From: Warburgia ugandensis
Lineage: Eukaryota; Streptophyta; Magnoliopsida; Canellales; Canellaceae
Direction of reading: 5' to 3'
DNA: 64,000 nt
Assembly (NCBI GenBank): GCA_035236585.1
Contig: CP141126.1
Span: 7,763,001-7,827,000 of the forward strand
This document shows, piece after piece, positions 38,170 through 50,459 of the stretch. A program made the position numbers and the translations under genes. Within the stretch, counting starts at the first letter, position 1, and the number at the start of each line of letters is the position of its first letter. The notes beneath the pieces are model-generated. The model did no database searches. It saw only the letters and a list, made by a program, of their open reading frames with translations, and was not told the origin of the DNA.

Positions 38170-38324
38170 ATTATGTAAACGCAGTTAGTTGGTCCATCGT
38201 AGCCACCGAACATTAGGAGGCATTGCTCTGGGTGCATCGCCGGTTAAGGCCACCAAACGATTGAAGTCTGGCGTATCGCATCCGAGTTTCGTCTGATTCG
38301 CCTTCTTGAGATCGTCTTCCACAG
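38170..38324 (+). other. Candidate non-coding 5' exon of the 91-aa membrane protein gene
   Basis: A GC-richer patch ending in CTTCCACAG followed by GTACTT, a good donor site. It lies 1.7 kb upstream of the acceptor at 40015-40016. It could be the 5' UTR exon of the small gene that follows. The left edge is unknown and no transcript supports it. Confidence 0.35.
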
Positions 38325-40054
38325 GTACTTGTACTCCATCTGGGAATTCTGTTCGCATTACTTTGGGTACAATTTTTGCTTGTTTGCGTTTGGTTTGATT
38401 CGCTGTCTCTTTTCTTAGATTTTTCATCCACTTTGCCGGCGTTTCGTGTCCTGTTCGACGTTTTGGAGTTTGTTTGGAGGGTTTTGTAATGCATTTCTGA
38501 GATTGCTAGGCTCTTTATCTTAGCGAAGTCTGTGATTTCTGTTTTTACGTTGCCGGTGTTTATATTGAAAAATCTGAGCTTTCTGTTGTTTGTGTTAAAA
38601 TCTGAAGTTTGATGTTGCTTCTGTCGATATAATCTGACATTTCTGAGTTGTTTATCTGGGTTTAAATAGAAAGCTTTGATTTCATAATTCTATCTATTTG
38701 CCGATTCATTGTTTGCCCCTCTCTATAGTCGACTTTGAAGTTTGACCGCCCTGAACGTTTGATTTTTTTACTCTTGTATGTAAAACCTGATTTTAAATAA
38801 CTGAAGGTGTTTGTTAAAATGCTTCTCTGGGCATCTCATATGTCAAACTATTGAAGTCATGTTTGCTGTCAATTGTCAATTAGTCTACCTTGTTTGACGT
38901 TAGTGCTAGCTGCGATGCCATACCGCTCGATGGCTTGCTTCAAGAAATATCCATAAGTTTATTGGGGTTGGAGGGTCTTACTCTTGTTTTTTTAGTTCCT
39001 CCTATGGATGAAAACGATCACCAGTCCTGCTAGAAATGCCATCAATGCTGACATCCCAGTGATTATTAATATCTTGCTTCTTTTTCCTACCCTGAAAGAA
39101 AAAGAACAATGGCATGTAGAAAGTCAGATTTATCTTGCTGTTAGGAAATGATGTTGTATTTAAGGTGCCTGTGATGAGTCATTGCCACATGTGTTTTTTG
39201 CATACGTATGTCTATTTGGATGTGGATATGAGAGATATTATCTGTTTGTTGATTCCATTTTGTTCATGTGTCGTACAATTGGTGCAGTGTCAATTTGTTT
39301 TACAGGCATGACTCAAAATGGCTGATGGGTTTCAGGGTAGACCTTTTAAGACGAACGACACAGCTTGTTTGCCCTATATACTAAATATCAGCTCCAAGAT
39401 ATTGAGGCTTGCCCTAGTGTTTCTGCATTTTTGAGAACTATGCTCGACTAGATTGATGATTGTGAAGTTGCACTAACTTTTTTTCTTTTGCTTTAAAAGA
39501 TGAAGTTGAGCTAACTTGTTTAAAAGTTTTTACAGCTGTTTAAGTTGTGACTGTAGGCTCCAAGCATACTCTGTACTTTGGTGTTAATGGTCAGATAAAC
39601 AACTATAACTATTTGCTTTGAGAATATGGTTTTTAAACGCATTTGCTTTGAGAATATTCTCTTTAAACTCATTTGGTGGCATTTTGACGAAACACCCATG
39701 CACAAAACTGTAGCCCAAAAATCTTCTCTGAATTTGTTGTGGGATAAATGGACTGCATGGGAAGTTCAGAATATCAATCATAAGATCTTTAACCAATGCG
39801 AAAGTAGGATTTACTGATTTATGAAACACGGGGCTGGTCGATCTAAAATGAGGTCAAATTGATGAATTTTTTGAATCATCAAACAGTTGCATCCCACATT
39901 TACTCAGATATCGTATTATTTTCTCTAACCCTTTTCTTTCATCCTATCATATGGTTTGTTTTAAACAATTACTTCCCTCTTGACTTTGTTAATAATATCT
40001 TCAACGGTAAATGCAGCTTCCTTTGTAGGATCAAGATCTAGTGATTTTTCTGCC

Positions 40055-40534
40055 ATGGGAACTGATGACATGTTGAAAGGTGTGGACTGGAAAACCGTGG
40101 GCAGTGAAGTAGCTGAAGAATCTAGTGCACCAGTCCCTAAAAAGTGGCTTCCTAAAAAGATTAGGCAAGTCCCAGATTACTATTTTCTTCCTAGAAGGTC
40201 CTTACCCTCCGCCATCACCCTCTATGGAGCAATCTGTGCTGCAGGAGTTGGAGCTGGCATGTTAGTGGAGGTCTTGATAAACAAAAAGATTAAAGGTGCG
40301 TTGCTTGACATCACTGACTCCTGATGAAGTTCTGTTTTCTGCATTCCACTTTGACTGATAACTTAAAAGTTTGATCATTTTGTGCGACTAGAGAATTCAT
40401 GGTTGCCATGCAATGTAGTCAGTTATTGTGTTCTCTATTGTTACATGTATTTGCTGTGTTTAGGTGTAGAATTCTAAGGTATCTTTGTTGGCATTGCAGA
40501 GGATGGTGATATCATTTGGGAGATGGGCAAGTAA
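40055..40534 (+). CDS. Small single-pass membrane protein, unknown function (91 aa)
   Basis: Two coding exons, 40055-40295 and 40500-40534, join in frame (ATT AAA G / AG GAT) with a GT-AG intron and end in TAA. The sum is 276 nt, 91 aa. Residues 1-30 are acidic and Ser-rich. Residues 29-49 are basic and aromatic (KKWLPKKIRQVPDYYFLPRR at 29-48). Residues about 52-75 form one hydrophobic helix with small residues (AAGVGAGML), followed by INKKIK and a charged tail with WEMGK. This suggests a tail region anchored in a membrane, possibly of an organelle. I chose the ATG at 40055; the frame stays open upstream to the acceptor at 40015-40016, so that exon may start in the 5' UTR. The pattern resembles small conserved plant proteins without known role; I cannot name it. 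Confidence 0.8.
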
Positions 40535-41955
40535 TGAGCATAACTGCTGGACCTTTAGTAATTTTGTTTATAGGTGGTCACAGGATTTGCATGTTGGCTC
40601 TGAAAACAGAGTCCTGAGTCCCTCAATAATGTCGTCCAATGATCTTTTGCTTAATGCTTTTTGATGTTTTAAGCATCAAATTTTCCAGAGCTTTGATCTC
40701 TCTCACCCTGGGTTTCGAATTTATGTTTAAAAAATCTTGTATATGAAGGACCAATCTGATCTGCGGCTTAGTCTGTACTTCAGGGCATGTTTGGTAATCC
40801 TTATGTTTTCTCATCTTTTTCTCCTTTTTCTGTGCCCCCCTTGCTGCCCAGGGGACTTTTCCGAGAGACGATGTGTCTTTGATAAAATTCACTGATTAGG
40901 GATTCTTGCAATCACTAGTGCAATCACTAGGTGGGCGAGCCGGGATTGTGGTTTTGCCAGATCCTATCTGTTAGGGATTCTCGGATGGGAAAACATGGCA
41001 GGATCACTCTTGCTGAGTGTTGCCAACTGCAGCCTAGGTTAGTTTTATATCCTTAGCATTTTGTAAGTTGCATTTAATCATCTTGCTTCGAAAGAATTCA
41101 AATAGGGTACGCATATAAGCATCTCATTGAAACTCAAGCAAGGAAGAATGGATAGATTGATGGGATTTGCATCAGAAAAAAACATTAAAATAAGAAGTGG
41201 ATAGCAGCATGATTTATCTGTAGTCACGTTTGACACTCTTTCAATTAAACATGCATCGGAATTCCCACTATTCATGTAACTCACAGCCTGAATCATGCAG
41301 TAATCAATCAATTCAAGTATGACCTACAACTTTCTGGTTGAAAAACATAAGCAAAAGATGAGCAATGGTGTCTGGAATATACAAAGAGTGCAATGTATGC
41401 CTAGGATGTCTCTTGAACGTGGACTGTTACAGGGAATCTTCAGGTTTATCATGGCTGGCTTGTAAGAGTTTCTGGGCGTGCCATTCTAAGGACAGAATGC
41501 CATCTATCTTGCATTCCCTTACATGGAGGAGCTGTGCTTGCAAGTTACAATATTGTATGTGGGACATCTGGCTTCTTAAACAGGAGGATTATATGCTGGA
41601 TGTGAATGTTTCACTTGGAAAATAGTAGCCTGAAAACGTCTAGTTTGGCCAACCCTTCCCACTGATCCAAACTGTCTACTTTGATCTCATGCTATGATGA
41701 TCTGAAACCTCACATTCAGACTTGGGTTAATCACTTGGTGGAGAAGTTTTATTCATGATTCGTACTTAAGCAAGCTTCCTCAGAAAACAGAAAACTGTTT
41801 GGAGCATTGAGAATGACTTGCAGAAAAGCCAGCCCCACGTTCTTCTTCAACCAAAATGGAATTTTCCTGATTGCCAATTATGCATATAAACTGCAGCCTG
41901 AATAGGACTATTCATACCCTGGTTTCCAATTGGGCGGAATAAATCCAGACTTCCC
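40535..41955. other. Intergenic, no gene seen
   Basis: Contains the 3' UTR of the 91-aa gene at its left end. Short open frames at 40623-40892 and 41365-41625 look like chance. Confidence 0.5.

Positions 41956-41956
<1 letters not shown>

Positions 41957-42046
<90 letters not shown>
41957..42046. repeat. (CT)n microsatellite, about 90 bp
   Basis: About 45 uninterrupted CT units ending 50 bp before the ATG of the DnaJ/DUF3752 pseudogene. It probably lay in the 5' UTR or core promoter of the former gene. Confidence 0.96.
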
Positions 42047-42051
<5 letters not shown>

Positions 42052-42812
42052 AACTTCTGCGAGGGCTTGTTTCTTGCTGTAGTTTTGAGGTTCAAAATGG
42101 GAGGAGATTCTAGCAGTAAAAGTAGGAGACAGAAGAAGCATGTAGACACAACGGAAAGCAGTAGTTCATACTCTTCCAGCTCAGATAATGGAAGTCTGGA
42201 CGGGCGATCAAGCCATCGTTATAGGGAAAATAAAAAGAGAAGTTATCATAGGTCTAGAAAGGAGAATGGGAGATCAGAAAGATCTAGGAAGAGTAAGTCA
42301 AGAAGAGATAAAAAGGGGAAAAGAAGGCGGGAGAGGAAGCGAGAATGAGAATGAGAACACAAGGGATGAAATTTGAAAGGCATCGCCTGATGGTGATTCT
42401 TAGTCATCTGATGATAATTCAGAATTAGAGTCTGTGAAACTGGAGAATGTTGTGCAATATATGCTGAAAAGGTTTCCTGATGTTGCAAATGATTTGAAGC
42501 AGGTAAATTTTGGTAGTGTCATGTTTCAGTTATTCTGTCATGTTTCTTTGATTCTTTGAATGATGATAGTTCCTATAATTGATGTTTTTTTGTTGCTGTA
42601 GATTTTGCATATTGTTGATGCTGGGCAGGCAGTTGATTTGAGGGGGATATCCAACAAAACTATGGTGAAACTTCTTAAGAAACTTTTCATGTCCTTAAAC
42701 CTTACAGAAAATGATGTTGGAGTTTTCTTATTGCTTCAATAGACTCTTCCCACGTTGGAGGTGGTTGGGCCTTTAATTGACTTAAATTTAAGGGCCAGTG
42801 CAGATCAGTTTT

Positions 42813-45363
42813 TGTGACACCCCGGGTTTTATCAATTTGTTTCCCATATTTATACTCAAATAATAATAATTTATTTATAGAAAATAGATGGGATTGCAAA
42901 ACTTAAAACTCATAATTTAAAATTTGTCGCAGCGTCAAGCAAATACCATTTAAGAAAACCCTGAGGGTCACTTCTCCTCAAAACCATACTGAAAAACAGA
43001 ACGAAAAGTAACCATTTTGAGCATGCTCACAAATTAAAACCACGATGAAATTTTGTAACTGCAAAGACACGTAATAGTGAAGTTCCAAAGCTCCAGGGTC
43101 TGTCCAAGATCACCACATCATCCATGAATAAACATATAACCACTATACAGTGATATGAGTCTAATCTATCTATATATACAATGATTAAGGAGAATGCCAA
43201 AAAGCCAATAACCAAAAGTACACCACTCTGTCAGTATTTAACAGTCTCTGTTCTCAAGCCCTCGTCCAATACCACGCTAGTCCACCTTCTTTCCTTTCTG
43301 ATTGTCGCGCTTTAATTCTGAGGCATTGCAAAACAAAACAATGCCTCAGCAAGCTATGCTTGTGCAGGTGATATACATTCAAAATAACTCAAGAAAACAA
43401 AGCATATGGCGCAAGGCATAAAGATCGAAAGATGATCAATAATATATAAAGTCTTAAATCACACGATGGACATACCATGTCCATGCAATAAATAAGATAT
43501 CATCAACTATGATATCATGACATGCACAATTCGAGAAAATCTAGAAACATATGAATGCATGTCAAAAGAATCAAACCTCATACACAGTCAAGCCCTATGA
43601 GTGTCTCACATACACTCACGGCAATGTGGGGTCAGCTCTCTGTACCATCCGCTTTCACCCTTTCACCCTTGCACCCTCACGGGTACTTAGGCACTCACGG
43701 GAACTACGCGCACCACTTTCGCTTTTACCCTTTCACCCTCATGGGAACTCAGGCACTCACGAAAAGTCGCGTTGCACACCTGCTTTCACCCTTTCACTCT
43801 CACAGGCACTCAGGCACTCAGGCACTCACGGGGTGAAAATCGTATCCTACCACAAGATCAATAGTCTCAAATATCAAGCCAGAGAGACTCCCACATGTCA
43901 AGAAGACCAAAAATCCAAGTGGATATCACGAAAGATATCAAAAACAATACATGCAATAACCACCATAAAGATAGCAAGCACATGCGAAGCTACATGCTGA
44001 AGTCAATCTCACACATATGGTAAAGCATAAATCATATGCCTCAAAGACTCAAATAATCAAATCACTATTTGAGAATCATAGAAAAAGTATGAATGAAATC
44101 ACCTACCTCAGTATCGCAATATCGCTAAAAATCACGTATCCAATATCAAGGTGTATGCCCTGATGTACTCGTTAGGACATAAATCATGTCATGGTTAACA
44201 AATATAACTAAAATCTAAAGCCTGATCATCTATTGATCAGCTCGATCTAAATCATCTAATAGCATTTCATAGTTTCGCTACTAAAAAGTTACTCCAAACT
44301 AGATTTTTATCCTAAATCTAGGTCCGCATTATTAAGACGATCATAACGCTTCTTTCGAATCGTGATTTGGACTTCTGTAGCTCCTAAAATCAAGGTTTAA
44401 AGGCAAAAAGGGTCAAAAAAGACCAAAATCCCGCAAATGGGTCCCGCCGCATGTGCAGCACGTGCCGGGCGCTTCTGTGGAAGCGCCTCGCATCAAAACC
44501 CGCCCTAGGGGAGCAGGTGCTTTTGTGGATGCAACGGGCGCTTCTGTGGAAGCGCTCTGCATTAGAACCCGATCTAGGCAGCAGGCGCTTCTGTGGAAGC
44601 GCTCTGCGTGTGGGGGACGGAACAGCGCGGGTGGCGCGTTCCAGCCCCTTCACATGGCTCGCACGAGTCGCACCACGTGCCCAGTGCGTGGCGCACTCTC
44701 ATCGCACCACGTGGCGCTCCCTCAGCCATGTAATTTTTCCTGTTCCGGTCGCCGTCGCTGTCGCCGGAGAAGACGACTGGACTGGTTCGTCGTCGCCGGC
44801 GACCCCAGGAGCTTTGTTTTTTGTGATTTTTACACCCCTGTGTCCGGTTTTTCACGTACATTTCATTTCCACCATCCATTCTCCCAAATCCTTCCTAAAT
44901 CTAGCGTTTTTTCACGCTTTTTGTTTCGTTTTCAAAAACTCTCGTATTACTGTTTTTCGTGTTTTCCGGCGTCGCTAGCCGTCCGATTGTAACGAAATTT
45001 TGTGGGTTCTTTCCTCTTCTCATCATACACAATATGAACGGCCCAGATCTAAATCCGACACCGTCTCATCCAAATTTTTTAAGAAAATCAGTACGCACGG
45101 ATTTTTGCAAAAACTTACGTTTTCATGCCGTTTTTCGGTGTTTACAGGTACTTAAACGTTGAAATTAACACAAAAGGGAAGGGTGGAGTGATCCTACCTC
45201 GTTCCCGGCTGTTTAATGGTGGCGAAATCCGCCTCCCCAGTATGTGATGGTCCACGTGAAATAGAGAGACTTGAGAGAGAGGAGAGTGCGTTTTGAGCAC
45301 TCTCTCTCTTCTCCTTACCTTATATCATTATTTTTATTTTTATTTTAAAATCAAAATGTTACA
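42813..45363. mobile_element. Solo LTR of a plant LTR retrotransposon
   Basis: A 2551-bp segment starting TGTGACACCCCGG and ending AATGTTACA (TG...CA), flanked by GTTTT at 42808-42812 and 45364-45368. It interrupts coding exon 2 of the DnaJ-type pseudogene. No internal coding region or second LTR is present, so it looks like a solo LTR, a fossil left by recombination. The TGTGACACCCC start is common in Ty3/gypsy LTRs, but the family is uncertain. It contains a tandem block of direct repeats at 43650-43830 and a GC-rich hairpin array at 44460-44605. The identical target duplication argues against great age. Confidence 0.88.
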
Positions 45364-45368
45364 GTTTT

Positions 45369-45556
45369 CTGCTCTTGGATCGCCCACTAGGAAGGAGTTG
45401 CTACCATCTGGCTTAGAATGTAAAGCAGTAGATGATGGTGATGCTGTTGAATTAACAAATCAGCATGTGGTAGACGATGCTCCTGCGCCTACTAAAAAAA
45501 GGTCACTTTCAAGCAGGCCTTATTCTGTCTCTCATGAGAGTGATCTATTGATCTGA
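45369..45556 (+). pseudogene. Right half of split exon 2, DnaJ/DUF3752 pseudogene
   Basis: Encodes FSALGSPTRKELLPSGLECK directly after the right copy of the target duplication, then continues through VVDDAPAPTKKR to about 45502. After that the reading departs from the expected protein and stops at 45554-45556. This marks the left edge of the lost segment. Confidence 0.8.
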
Positions 45557-46011
45557 AAATAAAAAATAATAATTTCAGGGTTTCATCAATGTTGAATTTT
45601 TGTTTTAGACTCGAAGAAATTTATTTATTTATTTATGTGCATTCATTAATTGCTCATTTAGAATTGCTGCGAATAACAGCTCTATTGACATTGAGAAATA
45701 GTTTTAGATTGAGTTTCCCTTTGGGATAGAACCATTTCAATGACTCGTCACTTTTGACCTGCAAGGTTGCCTTTTCCCTAAAAACGACCATATTTATTCT
45801 CATTTACCAAATAATAATGATTAAAGTTCTTTCCTGTAGTAATGGGAAATCACTGTTTTACATGATTCTTTTCTTATCTTACGTCATGGGGGGTTTAGTG
45901 ATCCTGGTACATCATAGATAAATAATGTGTCTTCGGGGCCAACTGGAATTTGCCTTTGACAATGTGTTGTCACAAAATAATCTTGTACTGTGTGCTATCC
46001 TAATTTTGACA

Positions 46012-46075
46012 ACGAAGCTCCAGCATATGCGGGGTCCAGGGAAGGGCCACGCTACAAGGGTCTATAGTATGCCGT
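46012..46075 (-). repeat. Au SINE fragment (3' part)
   Basis: Contains CGAAGCTCCAGCATATGCGG and TACAAGGGTCTATAGTATGC. The head is missing. Confidence 0.8.
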
Positions 46076-46151
46076 GTGTCTGGTTTTTAATAGTAGATGA
46101 CACATGGATGTGGTTTTTAATTGTACATGATATTTATACGTGCAAAAGAAA

Positions 46152-48510
46152 AGAAAATCATCATCATCATCAAGACCTTATCCCAATTAGGGGTCGGCCA
46201 CATGAATCTTATTCCTCCATTCCACTCTATTAAATACCATGGTTTCATTTAGTCCCAAAGTTTTTAAATCTTTCCTCACCACTTCTATCCACGTTCTTTT
46301 GCGCCTTCCCCTTGCCTTTTTAGAACCTTCTACTTGTATTGCATCACTCCTTCTAACTAGTGCCGTTGTTGGTCTCCTTTGGACATGTCCAAACCATCTA
46401 AGTCTAATCTCCCTTATCTTACTACCTGTTGGTGCTATCCTTAAATTTCCTCTAATATTTTCATTTCTAATTCTGTCATTTCTTGTCTTACCAATCATCC
46501 ATCTCAACACCCTCATTTCTGCGATGCTCATCCTATGAGTGTCATGTTCCTTAATTGGCCAACACTCTGATCCATAGAGCATGGCCGACCTTATAGCCAT
46601 CCTATAGAATTTTCCTTTTAGTTTGAGTGGCACTTGCCGATCATATAAAACTCCAGATGCATATCTCCATTTGTTCCAACCTGCTTGGATTCTTTGGGTG
46701 ACCTCCCTCTCAATTTCTCCACTCTCATGGATCACTGATCCTGAGTACTAACAGAGGTCTTTCACGGGGACTTCTTGGTTATCAATCTTGATTGGTGTTC
46801 CACTCTTACTCTCCTTGCTAAAATTACATTCCATATATTCTGTCTTAGTTCGACTAATTTTAAATCCTTCAGATTCTAATGCTTCTCTCCATAACTTTAG
46901 CTTTATGTTTACACCCTCCCTTGTCTCATCAAGTAAGACTATATCATCTGCAAATAGCATGCACCGGGGAATCTCCTCGTACAAATGTTTTGTTAACTCA
47001 TCCATAACTAATGTGAAGAGGTATGGACTCAATGCCGATCCTTGGTGCAATCTTACAGTTATAGGAAAATCACCAATCATGCCACTGGTGGTCTTAATGT
47101 TTGTTACTGCTCCCTCATACATATCTTTAATTATGTCTATATACTCCTGAGAAACCCCCTTACCACCCAACACCCTCCATATTAACTCTCTAGGGACTCT
47201 ATCATAAGCTTTTTCTAAGTTGATAAAGACCATATGCAGGTCTTTCCTCCTCTCCCTATATTTCTCTACTAATTGTCTTAGTAAGAAAATAGCTTCCATG
47301 GTAGACCTCCCAGGCATGAAACCAAACTGATTCTCCGATACCCTTGTTTCATGTCATAGCTTCTTCTCAATCACTCTTTCAAACAGTTTCATGAAGTGGC
47401 TCATAAGTTTGATCCCTCGATAATTAGTGCAGCTCTGAATGTCTCCTTTATTCTTATAGATTGGTACAATAGAGCTTTTCCTCCACTCATCAGGCATTTT
47501 CTTTGATTTTATAATCTTGTTAAACAACTTGGTCAACCAAACTACCCCAATATCTCCCATATGCTTCCAAACCTCTATTGGTACACCATCAGGCCCCATG
47601 GCCTTTCCTGATTTCATCTTTTTCAAGGCCTCTTTTACTTCAGGTATTAATCCTACGTTCATATCTATAATATCCAATGTTATTTAGATTTATAGTATTT
47701 TCAATCCCTATATTATCAAAGCCATTGTCATTTGACAATTTTTGAAAGTATGTTTCCCACCTTTGTTTGATCTCATCTTCTTTGACTAATACCCTTTGAT
47801 CATCGCTTTTAATACACCTAACATGATATAAGTCCTTACCATTCTGTTCTCTTACTTTTGCAACTTTAAACACATCTTTCTCACATTCTCTTGTTCCTAA
47901 TTTATTATAGAGCTCATCATATGCTTTAAGTTTAGCCTCACTTACTATTCTCTTAGCAGCATTTTTAGCATTCTTATATTGTTTATAGTTTTCATTATTT
48001 CTAATCTTCTGCCAAGCTTTAAAATGCATCCGTTTTTCTTTAATAACTTTTTGCATATTTCACTCCACCACCATTTTTCCTTTGCTAATAGCCTTTTACC
48101 TTAAGACACTCCTAAGACATCTTTTGCCACTTTCTTAATGGACTCAGCCATATTAGTCCACATGGTATTTACTTCTGTTTCATAGTTCCAATTTCCTTCT
48201 ACTATCAACTTATTTTTGAATGAGGTTATTTTCTCTCCTTTTAAGTTCCACTACTTAGTTTTTGGATGTGTATTAAGTTCAGTTCTTTTACTCCATCTTT
48301 TACTATGGATATCCATAACCATTGACCTATGTTATGAGGTTAAACTCTCACCAGGTATCACCTTACAATCCTTACATATAGATCGTTCATTATTCCTAAG
48401 TAGAAAAAAGCCTATTTGACTTTTATGAAGTCCATTTTTAAAGGTTATTAAGTGTTCTAAGAACAATGAGAAAACCAATTGTATTAATAGTACCATCAAC
48501 ATATAAAGAT
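46152..48510 (-). mobile_element. RTE-type LINE, 5'-truncated, about 2.36 kb
   Basis: Coding strand is minus. From 5' to 3': the end of the endonuclease (about 48510-48330, with CKVIPGESLTSQHR), a linker (48056-47640), reverse transcriptase (47677-46748, with AMGPDGVPIEVWKHMGD, NYRGIKLMSHFMKL, VRLHQGSALSPYLFTLVMDE and the catalytic LFADDIVLL near 46940), then the C-terminal part with ESGEIEREVTQRIQAGWNKW and MLYGSECW. It ends at a short ATC-repeat tail (46157-46171 on the plus strand), as in plant RTE elements. The frame is broken at least three times (stop at 46748, break near 47350, break near 47680), so it is inactive. Most of the endonuclease is missing. Confidence 0.92.
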
Positions 48511-48553
48511 ACATGAATTTATACACATATTTTGCAACTATAGTTTTCTTACA

Positions 48554-48623
48554 TAAAAGGGCAGCCCCGGTGCACAAAGCTCTCGCCTATGCGGGGTCCA
48601 AGGAATGGGCGGACCACAAGGGC
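48554..48623 (-). repeat. 5'-truncated Au SINE with 16-bp duplication
   Basis: Flanked by CTATAGTTTTCTTACA at 48538-48553 and 48624-48639. Only the 3' 70 bp of the SINE inserted. It lies just beyond the LINE. Confidence 0.92.
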
Positions 48624-50189
48624 CTATAGTTTTCTTACACGTTGACAAAAATAGTAAATAAATAAAGATATCACTTATTGTGCACTAAGCTACTTCTATT
48701 AGTTATCTAATAGAGACATGGCCTCCTAGACCACATTTCACATTTCACTTTCACTTTTGTACATGTTATCAATGTTGCACCCTAAAATAATATTTGAACC
48801 ATGGATGTGGTCCTTAACTCTTTGGTCTATGTTATTACCATAGCTCTAAACTCAAAATCTGCTAATATGTTCTAGCAAACCTAGGATTCTTCAAGAGAGA
48901 ATCCCTAAAAATTGGCTGTTATTAAACTCTCTTATTCGTGAGTGGTACTGCAATTCGTACCTTTTTGATATAAACTGTCGAACAAACAAGAGGGAGAATG
49001 GTTTAAGAGTGGAGATTTTCTCTTAGTAATAAATTTGACAAATTAGAAGTCACACATGGAACTGGTTAATGTTTTGGAATCTTTTTGGTGGAAGCACTTG
49101 GAGACAAAATTTTCATTAAATTTAATTAAAATTCAAAAATTAATTAATTAAATTTTTTTAGAAATTGCAATTTTAGGTGCATTTTATAATTTTTCTTAGT
49201 GCATAATTTCTATTTTGTTTTATGAATTTTGGTACTTATTGATTTTTTATTTTTATTTTTGCAGGAAATTGGAAAAAAGGAGGAGAATTTCAATTAGGAT
49301 AGTCACATTTTATTTTGAGTAAAGTGTAGTGAGGATGCAATGTGTTTCTTTCATTTGTCGCAATTCATTTAAAGGGTTGTAATAATACAGGTCAATGGTG
49401 GGCTATTGTAACTTAGAAGTGGAGGTGGAATATAAATGGTCCCACCCTTGTACAAGAAGACTTTGTTCAGGACCCTACTGTGAGAAATCCTAACTTTTTG
49501 AAATTTTTAGATTAGGTTATGCATTAATAGAATAAAATTGTATTGGTTGTTAGTATAATTTCATATAGAACACATACTTGATTTCTGTTGCATTTTTTTT
49601 AGGGTCTGCATTAGTTTATTATTTTTAATTGCATTTTAGGGCATTTTTATTGCTTTAAGGTGATTATATGTTGACCGAAATGCCATGAAATGTGAAAAAT
49701 AATTAGTAAGGGCACCCGACCTCACAAGATCAAGAGTGGACTTCATCACCAATTCTTGGCCCACTTAGGATAATCACCACAAGTGTATAACCCAACAGGC
49801 CAAAATTAATTTAAAATGAATTAGAAGAGGCCTATAAAGGCCATCACATGCTCGTAGGACATTCTTGGAAGAAGGCGACCCATTGCCATTCCAATGACCT
49901 CTATTTAACTGACTACACTGGTTTGTAAACAACTAGTTTTGCCAGCATATTTTATGACTCAGACTACCTACAACTAGCTGAGGAGGGTGTGAAGTGGTTA
50001 GTTGAATAGGATCTAATTGGTAAGCGGTGGGGCAAGTCTGAAAGAGAAGAAGAGCTTTAGATTAGGTTAATTTAAAAGCTTCTCTTCCACATAATTTCAA
50101 GACAATCAAATTGTTTGCATGCTAGCCTTAGGGTTGTTTGCATTTTGTGCCCTATTATTAGCATTTAGGTTTGCAGTAGTTAGAATCGT

Positions 50190-50192
<3 letters not shown>

Positions 50193-50251
<59 letters not shown>
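50193..50251. repeat. (GA)n microsatellite
   Basis: About 29 uninterrupted AG units. Confidence 0.96.
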
Positions 50252-50459
50252 CACTCTTTTGTTGTATACAACAATTTCTTTCGTCGTATATGAAGTTCAG
50301 TGCAATAACCTACCAAGTGGGGATAGTAAAATATTGTCACTCCTAAGCCTATACATTATGAGAGTATATATGAAACAGAAACAAGCTAAAATCCTGATCT
50401 GTTGTATACATTGATAGATAGGATGGATAGGTTGAATGTGGTATATGCGTATATGCAAA

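Noticed and set aside
38185-38494. Minus-strand frames of 80-93 codons
   Set aside because: They overlap the candidate 5' UTR exon of the plus-strand gene and show no known domain.
43551-44000. 149-codon frame with repeated motifs
   Set aside because: Product of direct repeats inside the LTR, not a gene.
44451-44992. Two overlapping frames of about 175 codons
   Set aside because: They lie in the GC-rich part of the solo LTR and follow its hairpin repeats. No protein family fits.
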